Source: Nostoc paludosum FACHB-159
Lineage (GTDB): Bacteria > Cyanobacteriota > Cyanobacteriia > Cyanobacteriales > Nostocaceae
Direction of reading: 5' to 3'
DNA length: 64,000 bases
Assembly: GCF_014698835.1 (NCBI RefSeq)
Contig: NZ_JACJTU010000023.1
Coordinates: 1 to 64,000 of the forward strand
How positions within the stretch are numbered: position 1 is the first letter of the stretch; each line of letters opens with the position of its first letter. Shown piece by piece: positions 37,241 through 44,714 of the stretch. The position numbers and the translations under genes are program-made. The notes under the pieces are model-generated. The model did no database searches and was not told the DNA's origin. It saw only the letters and a list, made by a program, of their open reading frames with translations.

Positions 37241-38548
37241 ATGGCCAAAGTTCAGATAGCTATAAGAAAAATTTTATGGAAGACTGATTTCCTATATCCC
37301 GCAGCAATATGGCTTGCCAGTCGAATATTCATTTGGATAGCTATGTTGCTGGTTGCGCCAAGGCTACCGTTACCAGCAGATGCGTTTGTGCCGCGTTTTG
37401 GCTGGGAGGTTTTTGATGGATGGGATAGTATCCATTACCGAGCGATCGCAACTTCTGGTTATGAATTTGTCGATGACGGTAACCAACATAATCTAGCCTT
37501 TTTCCCACTGTTTCCCTTAAGTATCTGGTTTTTGATGAGGCTGGGTTTGCCGTTTGAATTAGCGGGCATCTCGATCAACAACCTAGCATTTTTCGCAGCC
37601 CTTTACTGTTTATATTTTTGGATTAAGGAGCATTATGGCAACACTGCCGCCCAGTGGGTGAGTGCTGTGTTTTGTTGCTATCCATCGTCTATGTTTGCGA
37701 CGGTTATTTACACAGAAGGACTGTATTTGTTTTTGAGTACGGCGGCCTTGCGGGCTTTCGATCGCAAAGAATATCGCTGGACTGCATTGTGGGGCGCAAT
37801 GGCCACAGCAACACGTCCCACAGGTATGGCACTAATTCCAGCATTAGCGATGGCAGCATGGAAAGAACGCAGACCACCCATTGCTTATATTGCCGCCTTT
37901 GCCACCGCTATTGGCGTACTTCTATTCAGTTTGTATTGTGCGATTTATTTTGGTAACCCTTTAGCTTTTATCCAAGCACAACGGGGATGGCGGCCTTCCC
38001 TGGGATTTGATTGGCAAGGTTGGTTAAATATGCTGATGCAAATTGTAGTAGGTAGCAAGAATTGGGAATTTGGTTGGGTGAAAAACCCATCTGGCGGCAT
38101 TCAAGACCCTTGGTATCCCTTATTGGTGGCTGTAATTGTTGGCAGTGGCTATCTTTTATGGCGGTTTCAGAAACATTCAATTTCTGGGAAATTAGTTTAT
38201 GGCTTTTATGCTTTAGTTGTATTTTTGTTTGTTTTGGCAAGTGAGCAATGGATGAATAACTTGCTGAACTTGTTCATGGTCTTAGGTGGTGGCTTTGTGC
38301 TGTGGCGCTTACATCGACAACTCACCCCAGTTACAGTTATCTATGGCTTTTGCGGTATTGGTTTGCTGCTAGCCTCTGGAGGTACCATTTCCTTGAGCCG
38401 TTTAGCATATGGAATTGTACCTTTGAGTGTCGCCATTGGTGTGCTGCTATCTCGCCATCCTCGTCAGGGATATTTTATACTAGGCTTATTTGTGACATTT
38501 TTAGCCAAAATAGCTGTAGGCTTTGCCCAAGAGCATTGGGTTGGGTAA
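37241..38548 (+). CDS. Mannosyltransferase-like integral membrane protein (PIG-V related)
   Basis: A 435-residue polytopic membrane protein with about ten hydrophobic segments. The first loop after the N-terminal helix holds GWEVFDGWDSIHYRAIATSGY, an acidic/His motif placed like the catalytic loop of GT-C mannosyltransferases such as PIG-V. Later, YTEGLYLFLSTAAL and ATATRPTGMALIPA fit the same family. It probably transfers a lipid-linked sugar across the membrane; the acceptor is unknown. Confidence 0.8.
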   Translation: MAKVQIAIRKILWKTDFLYPAAIWLASRIFIWIAMLLVAPRLPLPADAFVPRFGWEVFDGWDSIHYRAIATSGYEFVDDGNQHNLAFFPLFPLSIWFLMRLGLPFELAGISINNLAFFAALYCLYFWIKEHYGNTAAQWVSAVFCCYPSSMFATVIYTEGLYLFLSTAALRAFDRKEYRWTALWGAMATATRPTGMALIPALAMAAWKERRPPIAYIAAFATAIGVLLFSLYCAIYFGNPLAFIQAQRGWRPSLGFDWQGWLNMLMQIVVGSKNWEFGWVKNPSGGIQDPWYPLLVAVIVGSGYLLWRFQKHSISGKLVYGFYALVVFLFVLASEQWMNNLLNLFMVLGGGFVLWRLHRQLTPVTVIYGFCGIGLLLASGGTISLSRLAYGIVPLSVAIGVLLSRHPRQGYFILGLFVTFLAKIAVGFAQEHWVG

Positions 38549-38567
38549 AAGAGATTGGGCATTGGGC

Positions 38568-38625
38568 ACTTGTACTGAGCTTGTCCTGAGCGTAGTCGTT
38601 GGCGCAGCCTCTCGTAGAGAAGTAT
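38568..38625. repeat. Modular dispersed repeat, long form
   Basis: Begins ACTTGTACTGAGC, contains GCGTAGTCGTTGGCGCAGCC and CTCGTAGAGAAGTAT, and is embedded in GGGCATT heptamers. It lies at the broken 5' edge of the EamA pseudogene. Confidence 0.8.
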
Positions 38626-38636
38626 GGGGCATTGGG

Positions 38637-39071
38637 GCGATCGCTCTTGGGGGAACGATTACCATTGAATTTGAGGAACTGCAAATCGCCACAGATGAAC
38701 CAAGTTTGCTCCACAGATCATTCAATTGTGGATCTGCGCGATCGCTGCCGTAGTCATCTTACCCATACTTTTGTTCACTCAAGATTGATCGAATTTTCCC
38801 CTCTTGAGCCAATGGGTGGCTTTGGGTTATTTCTCAAGCCGCCATCTGCGAAGTTGTAGGTCACGGGCTTTTGACATATAGCCTAGCTAAGTTTTCCTCT
38901 GTGGTTGTCTCTTTAGTACATCTGTTAGAGCCAGTATTTAGCGGCATTTTTGCTTTCTTCATATTTTCGGAAGAATTAAGTTTTTTTAATTTGATGGGTT
39001 TCGCTGTGGTTTTAATCGGTCTATACTTAGCCATATCTAGCCAAGTTGCAGCCGAACCACGATTTCAGTAA
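38637..39071 (+). pseudogene. EamA/DMT transporter remnant
   Basis: Three pieces align in order to the C-terminal half of the intact EamA protein encoded next door. ALGGTITIEFEELQIATDE (from 38637) matches LLGAIAFEINKVQFATD. LWICAIAAVVILPILLFTQD (from 38726, shifted frame) matches MLWRCGITTMFLLPVLPFLE. NGWLWVISQAAICEVVGHGL (from 38811) runs on to a stop at 39071. The 5' half is missing and repeat sequence sits at the break; there is an internal deletion, two frame changes and an in-frame TGA at 38805. Confidence 0.85.
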
Positions 39072-39109
39072 TCAGTCAATACTATTTTTGTTAAAACTTT
39101 GCTAAAAAT

Positions 39110-40075
39110 ATGACGATAAAACAGGCATTCCTACAACCAAAGTTGTCCTTAACACCAGCTTTAGTAGGAACTTTGTCATTATTTTTCGCCCTTATTCCCA
39201 TATCTTTGGCGCCATCTCTGACCAAATTATGTCAACTAGAAATTGGCGCAAATGCTGTAGTATTTCATCGCAGTTGGATTGCTACAATCGTCTTTGCTCT
39301 TTGGAATGGACTTGAAGCTTTCCGCTACCAACAGTCTGACAATCAAGCGATCGAACACAAGCCTTTAACCAAACAAGAAATTTGCCTGTTGTTAGCAATG
39401 GGAACGGCTGCTGCAACCTACCTACTTTTGTGGGCTTGGTCGCTGAGTCAAACTAACGTTGCCAACGTGGCTTTGCTGTCTAATTTGAATTCCTTGTTCG
39501 TTGCTTTGGCTGGTTATCTGTTATTCGGTCGGCGCTTCGATTATAGATTCGTTGTTGGTTTGGCGATCGCCTTGCTGGGAGCGATCGCATTTGAAATCAA
39601 CAAGGTGCAATTTGCCACTGACCAAATAATTGGTGATGCTTTAGCATTTTTGACTGCGATTTTCATGGCAACGTGTATGCTGCTGATAGAAAAACTCCGG
39701 TCTCGATTTAGCACCGCAACCATCATGCTGTGGCGCTGTGGAATCACAACAATGTTCCTCCTACCCGTCCTTCCATTTTTAGAAGATAGACTACTCCCCT
39801 ATTCGTGGCTGGGTTGGTTTTTCATTATTTTTCAAGCCCTTTTCTGCCAAGTCTTGGGTCAAGGACTTTTAGCTTACAGCCTCAGCAGAATCTCTTCAGG
39901 AGTCGTCGCCGTCACCCTTCTAGCCGAACCAGTTTTAGCTTCGATTTTTGCTTGGTTCATTTTTTCAGAACAGGTGGGCTTGTTTGACTGGGTGGCTTTT
40001 GCCATAGTTTTAGTAGGTATTTATCTAGCCCAATCTAGTCAATCTGTTGTGAAAGTTACGGATGAAGAATTGTAG
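39110..40075 (+). CDS. EamA (DMT superfamily) transporter
   Basis: A 321-residue transporter with ten predicted helices in two EamA repeats (about 20-165 and 185-310). The second repeat shows GLLAYSLSRISSGVVAVTLLAEPV and IFAWFIFSEQVG, typical of the family. Substrates range over amino acids and metabolites; none can be assigned. It follows a decayed copy of a paralogue by 38 bp, suggesting former tandem duplication. Confidence 0.9.
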   Translation: MTIKQAFLQPKLSLTPALVGTLSLFFALIPISLAPSLTKLCQLEIGANAVVFHRSWIATIVFALWNGLEAFRYQQSDNQAIEHKPLTKQEICLLLAMGTAAATYLLLWAWSLSQTNVANVALLSNLNSLFVALAGYLLFGRRFDYRFVVGLAIALLGAIAFEINKVQFATDQIIGDALAFLTAIFMATCMLLIEKLRSRFSTATIMLWRCGITTMFLLPVLPFLEDRLLPYSWLGWFFIIFQALFCQVLGQGLLAYSLSRISSGVVAVTLLAEPVLASIFAWFIFSEQVGLFDWVAFAIVLVGIYLAQSSQSVVKVTDEEL

Positions 40076-40189
40076 CCTGATGCTTAACCCAACCTAAATT
40101 TTTTCCATTTCACCGAATTTTTGATCTTAAATCTGTACCCTTCCTACACAAATAATTTCAGGAATCAAATCTAATTCCTATAGCGATTC

Positions 40190-40741
40190 TTAACTATTAA
40201 TAATTTGTTCTACTGCAACAGAAACATCTGGAAATGCAAGAGGTTGAATTATTCCCTTAGTTAATGTCAGTTTCGTTGCGTAATCTCCGTCTAAAATTTC
40301 TCGAAATACAATTAAATTTAGCTTTTTGAGATTGACAACCCAATATTCTAAAATACCTGCTTGGGCGTAGATTTTGGTTTTGATATCTAAATCTTTTTCT
40401 AAACTGGAATTAGCATATTCAATCAACCAGAAAATATTTTCTGGATAGGGATGATGTTCTCGATACTCACGTCCTAAAGGTTGAAAAATAGCAATATCTG
40501 GTTCTGGTTCTGAATCGTTAGGTAAGGTAATTGGTTTAGCTTGACGAACTTTAGCACGTTCGCCCAATAATTTTGCTAAATATTCACCAGCTTCACTACT
40601 GGAATAAGCGTGTGGTTCTCCTTCCGGCGATATTTCAACTATTTCTCCTTTGAGTAGTTCAACTTTGCGATCGCTCAAAATCCCAGCCTCAATCATCCGG
40701 TGATATTCTGCGATCGTCCACTTTGCAACAATCAAACTCAT
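40190..40741 (-). CDS. Uma2 family (DUF820) restriction-endonuclease-like protein
   Basis: A 183-residue Uma2 protein with the family motifs LLKGEIVEISPEGEPHA, EPEPDIAIFQ, NIFWLIEYANSSLEKDLDIK and GILEYWVVNLKKLNLIVF, including the acidic/Glu-x-Asn residues of a PD-(D/E)XK-like core. Function in the cell unknown. It is divergent from the next gene. Confidence 0.88.
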   Translation of the reverse strand: MSLIVAKWTIAEYHRMIEAGILSDRKVELLKGEIVEISPEGEPHAYSSSEAGEYLAKLLGERAKVRQAKPITLPNDSEPEPDIAIFQPLGREYREHHPYPENIFWLIEYANSSLEKDLDIKTKIYAQAGILEYWVVNLKKLNLIVFREILDGDYATKLTLTKGIIQPLAFPDVSVAVEQIINS

Positions 40742-40874
40742 AACGATTAATTCCTCCTAATAATTCTTGATATTTTCCCATTTTAAAGGCAGTTCGCATC
40801 CGACTCAGAAGACGCGCCAAAAAGTATGTGATAAAACTGATACACAGGCTAAAACTATAGTTGAATATGTAATT

Positions 40875-41432
40875 ATGTTAAGAGTAATTTTATTGGCGTT
40901 GGCGCAGCCAGCCGTAGGCATCGCTACTTTTGTTATTCCTTTGACTAGCTATACCCATAGTCAAGTAATTGCTACCACTGCTAATTATCAAATTTCTCAG
41001 AATCAATCAAGACAAATAACTATTGAACGGCTAGGAATTGGTGGTGTAAAACTTTCTATGTCCGAGGCACAAGTCAGAAAAATTTTAGGTAAGCCTGTAA
41101 AATTCAAAAATGACTTTATGCCTGCTATTGGTAAAGTTCGTACTCTTCAATATTCAGGTATTACAGTTGATTTAGTTGAAGATTCTCAACCAGATAAATT
41201 TACTGTTTATCAAATCAAAACAACTAGTTCTAAATATTCCACAATAGATAAAGTAAAAATCGGTGATACACAATCAAAAGTAATTAAAACCTATGGAAAA
41301 ACTCAAATAAACCAAGAGGGAAAACTCACCTATTTAAATTACATAGTTGAAGAACCAAGCCCCGGAGGCTTAAATTTTACTTTTGAAAAAGGCAAGCTTA
41401 CAGAAATTTTCTGCTTTTATCTCATGAATTAA
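40875..41432 (+). CDS. Exported protein of unknown function, BamE/SmpA-like region
   Basis: A 185-residue protein with an N-terminal hydrophobic segment. The middle (GVKLSMSEAQVRKILGKPVKF, then KVKIGDTQSKVIKTYGKTQI) resembles duplicated small-lipoprotein BamE/SmpA-type motifs, where GMSxxxVxxxLGxP is conserved. The hydrophobic start (LALAQPAVGIATFV) is encoded by a dispersed-repeat sequence (GTTGGCGCAGCCAGCCGTAG). The ATG at 40875 is preferred to 40767, which adds an unlikely polar leader. Confidence 0.7.
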   Translation: MLRVILLALAQPAVGIATFVIPLTSYTHSQVIATTANYQISQNQSRQITIERLGIGGVKLSMSEAQVRKILGKPVKFKNDFMPAIGKVRTLQYSGITVDLVEDSQPDKFTVYQIKTTSSKYSTIDKVKIGDTQSKVIKTYGKTQINQEGKLTYLNYIVEEPSPGGLNFTFEKGKLTEIFCFYLMN

Positions 41433-41457
41433 AAAAAGTTGTTACCAGAAAACGCCA

Positions 41458-41913
41458 ATGCAAACCCAACATCCACGCTTTCTCTGGACAAATCCGAAAA
41501 TTCAAGGCAAACCTCCTCAGCCAAGATACTGGCATTCAGCTATTTTGTATCAAAACTCCATGATTATTTTTGGTGGAGAAAAGAATGATACATTTGAAAC
41601 TCTAAACGATATACATTTGCTAGATTTAGAAACTTGGACTTGGATACAACCTCAAGTTACTGGCGAAATTCCTCCCAAAAGAAGTTTTCATAATTCTGTT
41701 TTAGCTGAAGATAAAATGCTAGTTTGGGGAGGATACCAACAGGCAAAAGATGGAGGATATATTTTTAGTGATGTTGATGTTCATATACTAAATCTAAAAA
41801 CTTGGCAGTGGTCAGTAATTACCCCTACTGGAACATCACCGACACCTCGCTCTCATCATAGTGCAGTGTTGTTTAAAGATAAACTATTAATTGATGGCGG
41901 TTCTTACAGCTGA
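41458..41913 (+). CDS. Kelch-repeat protein fragment
   Basis: A 151-residue protein with two full kelch units (PPQPRYWHSAILY...MIIFGGE, PPKRSFHNSVL...MLVWGGY) and a third cut after LLIDGGSYS. Kelch propellers normally need five to seven units, so this is probably the N-terminal remnant of a larger protein. GGGG-rich repeat sequence (41929-41941) follows the stop. Confidence 0.75.
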   Translation: MQTQHPRFLWTNPKIQGKPPQPRYWHSAILYQNSMIIFGGEKNDTFETLNDIHLLDLETWTWIQPQVTGEIPPKRSFHNSVLAEDKMLVWGGYQQAKDGGYIFSDVDVHILNLKTWQWSVITPTGTSPTPRSHHSAVLFKDKLLIDGGSYS

Positions 41914-41969
41914 TTCAAAATCTACTCTAAGGGGGGTAATCCTGGGAATAATAAGCAGAGTCCAGGAAT

Positions 41970-42362
41970 ATGAAAACGCTGATGACAAAACTGTATAACC
42001 AAACCTCAGAAAAGCAAAAACGGCAAGCTCTCAGAAACAATATGCCGCCATGTGAAAAAATAGTTTGGGCAAAACTTAGAAATCAACAAATTGAAAGCTG
42101 TAAATTTCGCAGACAATACAGTATTGACAAATTTGTAGTGGATTTTTATTCTTCAGAATTGAGACTTGCTATAGAAATTGATGGTGATAGTCACTATCAA
42201 GATGGAGTCCCGGAATATGACCGCGAAAGGCAAGCATTTTTGGAATCAAAGGGTACAAGGTTTTTGAGATTTACGAATCAAGAAGTTTATCAAGATATTG
42301 ATGGTGTGGTGGAGAAGATTAAGGAAGTTGTTTGTAGGTTGAGGGAAGTTACCCCACCCTAA
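41970..42362 (+). CDS. DUF559 endonuclease-like protein
   Basis: A 130-residue Vsr-like (PD-(D/E)XK) protein: NMPPCEKIVWAKLRNQQI, FRRQYSIDKFVVDFYSSEL and LAIEIDGDSHYQDGVPEYD carry the expected Asp, Glu and His. DUF559 genes are common as lone, apparently mobile genes. The last codons (VTPP) and stop come from a repeat of type ACCCCACCCTAACCCTCCCC, and a related AAGGGGGGTAAT lies upstream at 41930. Confidence 0.88.
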   Translation: MKTLMTKLYNQTSEKQKRQALRNNMPPCEKIVWAKLRNQQIESCKFRRQYSIDKFVVDFYSSELRLAIEIDGDSHYQDGVPEYDRERQAFLESKGTRFLRFTNQEVYQDIDGVVEKIKEVVCRLREVTPP

Positions 42363-42515
42363 CCCTCCCCTTATAAAGGCTACGGTGTACACACAAGTTA
42401 TCGAATTACTACCAGTTCTCGAATTACCCCACCCTAACCCTCCCCTTAGAAAGGGGAGGGAACTAGATTTCTTATTTCCCCCCTTTATAAGGGGGGATTA
42501 AGGGGGGTAATTCGA
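42345..42515. repeat. CCCCACCCTAACCCTCCCC repeats in both orientations
   Basis: Two direct copies (about 42352 and 42425) and an inverted partner CCTTTATAAGGGGGGATTAAGG (about 42484-42510) make a long hairpin-capable cluster between the DUF559 gene and the 41-bp array. Confidence 0.85.
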
Positions 42516-42527
42516 CTGCATTTATCA

Positions 42528-42775
42528 CTTTTGCGATCGCAATTATGATTTCAGCAGTCGTATTTATGATTTTGCGACTGCAATTTCGATTTTGGCGGTC
42601 ATATTTATGATTTTGCGACTGCAATTTTTATTTTGGCGGTCGTATTTATAATTTTGCGACTGCAATTTTTATTTCGGCGGTCGCATTTATGATTTTGCGA
42701 CTGCAATTTTTATTTCGGCGGTCGCATTTATAATTTTGCGACTGCAATTTTTATTTTGGCGATTACTTTTGCCAA
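42528..42775. repeat. 41-bp tandem repeat, six copies
   Basis: Units start at 42528, 42569, 42610, 42651, 42692 and 42733, exactly 41 bp apart. Each contains TTTTGCGACTGCAA then GGCGGTCGCA or a variant, so TGCGAC and GTCGCA form an inverted pair within the unit. In the first copy TGCGACTGC reads TGCGATCGC, a true HIP1. No coding potential, no spacers. Confidence 0.95.
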
Positions 42776-42942
42776 TCGCACTTATTCTCAAACAAAAAAT
42801 CGATATGAAAAATGAGTAAAAACACAGGCAACCTAGTAATTATTTCGTTGAACTTTTAATTAAAGAAATCCCCAAAACTACCCATCTCAGACAAAAGGAT
42901 ACTCCACTATTTTGAAAAAGGATTATCAAAAAAGGATACCTC

Positions 42943-43380
42943 ATGTCTTTAAGAACTCGTGGTTCTGCTACTGTTGACAAAGCCCAACGTCGTCTCGCCT
43001 TGCTTAAATCCATTGATGAAAATCTGAATTTAGGACATGGGTTAAGTATTGAAGCCTATAACAACCTAATCAATAGTACCCGTGCAAGCGTAGAAGCTCA
43101 TAACACCCTTTTGTCCAATCTTGAAGAATCGCGTAAAACAGTCGCTCAGAACGAGGAAGCTCTCTCCGAAATGTCTGAACGAATGCTAACTGGAGTTGCA
43201 ACTGTCTACGGCAAAAAAAGTATGGAGTATTCCAAGGCTGGCGGCTCTACTCGAAAACGAACTAAACAATCTAGTTTAAAAGTTACCCCAGTTACAACGA
43301 TTCTTGCTACCCAACCTGCTCAAGCTGCAATTGCGAATGCGTCAACTAACGGTAACGGCAAAACTCCTTTGCTACAATAA
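42943..43380 (+). CDS. Conserved cyanobacterial protein of unknown function
   Basis: A 145-residue soluble protein. The first about 90 residues (LKSIDENLNLGHGLSIEAYN through NEEALSEMSERMLTGVATVYG) are helical and charged, suggesting a coiled coil; the C-terminal part is low-complexity (Thr/Ala/Asn). No domain recognised. It follows the 41-bp array and ends before a palindromic terminator. Confidence 0.75.
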   Translation: MSLRTRGSATVDKAQRRLALLKSIDENLNLGHGLSIEAYNNLINSTRASVEAHNTLLSNLEESRKTVAQNEEALSEMSERMLTGVATVYGKKSMEYSKAGGSTRKRTKQSSLKVTPVTTILATQPAQAAIANASTNGNGKTPLLQ

Positions 43381-43472
43381 TCCACCCGCCTTAAAAATGG
43401 GTGTAGTAGTTAGAAATTTTCATACTCTCATTGTCAATTATGTTTATGACTGCTACTTAAACAAGAAATCAG

Positions 43473-43506
43473 ATCCCCGACTTTTATAAAAAGTCGGGGA
43501 TATTTT
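43473..43506 (+). terminator. Hairpin of the ATCCCCGACTT type with T-rich tail
   Basis: ATCCCCGACTTTT (43473-43485) pairs with AAAAGTCGGGGAT (about 43489-43501) and is followed by ATTTTTG. Same stem as 34802-34836. It is placed after the 42943-43380 gene. Confidence 0.75.
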
Positions 43507-43606
43507 TGTCGGCAATCAAAATATCTCTTAACCTCGACTAAATTGAATTGTTATCGCCACCTTACTTAATCCTCTTGTACAGGCGCGATGAATCGCGTCT
43601 CTACCC

Positions 43607-44455
43607 TTAAAATTGTCTAATTCCCATCTCTAAACCTTCACATACACCGCTAAGAAAATCTAAATCCAAACTAGCAACTGTGTCACTAGGTTTGTGATAA
43701 TGTGGATTCCGTAAAAATGCTGTATCTGTGACCATCATCGCTGGATAACCCAAATCCCAAAAAGGTGCATGATCGCTAAGTCTGGTTTGTGGAACTATTA
43801 AACCTCTATTTGGTACGGGTAGCCATTGACTAGGTACGCCAACTTTACGAATACTACGACTCATCCCAATTAAATCGCCAATTGTCCGCCAATTGCCAAT
43901 TAAAGCAATAAAATCGCCGCTATTAGGGTAGAAGCGGTCTAAAAAAGGTGGATAGCTTTGAGAACCGGCTCTAGAATCTTTATAGCCCAGCATCTCTAGT
44001 GAAATCATTAAACGTAACTGTTGGTTTTGTTGGCGCAACAAAGCTGCATAGTCAGCGCTACCCAGTAAGCCATATTCTTCCATATCGAAAGCAACTAGCC
44101 TCAAGGGATATCTGACTGGTTCGGCAGCAAACTTTCTCGCTAATTCCAGCAACACTGCTACACCTGTAGCGTTATCATCTGCGCCTGGTGTTCCAGGGAC
44201 AGCATCATAGTGGGCACCAATTAAAATAGGCGGCAAATCTTTTTTTTGCTGTCCACCTTGCGAAGGTAAATTTAAAATCAAGTTCTTACAAGTTTTACCC
44301 CTAACTTGGAAGGTGTGGATTTCCACACTTCCCCATTGGGAAAATTGCTGGCGAATATATTCTTGGACAAAAAAATGGCCAGCTGTTGCTATGTAAGGAT
44401 CGCGTTCTCGCGCTATCTCATTGAGGGAAGTTTGTAATCGCTCTGTTAAATTCAA
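43607..44455 (-). CDS. M28 family zinc peptidase
   Basis: A 282-residue M28 aminopeptidase-type enzyme. The zinc ligands appear in order: GAHYDAVPG (His), PGADDNATG (bridging Asp), DMEEYGLLGS (Glu) and a late LSDHAPFWDLG (His). No signal peptide is evident, so it may be cytoplasmic. Divergent from dnaK. Confidence 0.9.
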   Translation of the reverse strand: MNLTERLQTSLNEIARERDPYIATAGHFFVQEYIRQQFSQWGSVEIHTFQVRGKTCKNLILNLPSQGGQQKKDLPPILIGAHYDAVPGTPGADDNATGVAVLLELARKFAAEPVRYPLRLVAFDMEEYGLLGSADYAALLRQQNQQLRLMISLEMLGYKDSRAGSQSYPPFLDRFYPNSGDFIALIGNWRTIGDLIGMSRSIRKVGVPSQWLPVPNRGLIVPQTRLSDHAPFWDLGYPAMMVTDTAFLRNPHYHKPSDTVASLDLDFLSGVCEGLEMGIRQF

Positions 44456-44714
44456 ATTTGTGAACTATTTAGCAATTTTATAGATACAGTAAACACAATT
44501 AACCGGATAACAACAATTGAGGCTGCTTGGACACACCAAGCATGGTCAATGCTATCCTAGTCTTGCAACTATCTCGTCTAGCTGAACTTTTTAACTTACT
44601 ACCTTAATGACGACTATTATACCATTGAGGTGTTTTCACCCTGTAGCACAAAGCTAGAGGTAGTTCCACCCAATCATAATAAATATATAAGACACTTTAG
44701 GAGAAGAGTAACGC

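Noticed and set aside
42528..42775. CRISPR array
   Set aside because: Units are contiguous with no spacers, and no cas genes are present.
44456..44714. CIRCE heat-shock operator before dnaK
   Set aside because: Only a short GCTTGG/CCAAGC hairpin (about 44524-44541) is seen; the TTAGCACTC inverted repeat is absent.
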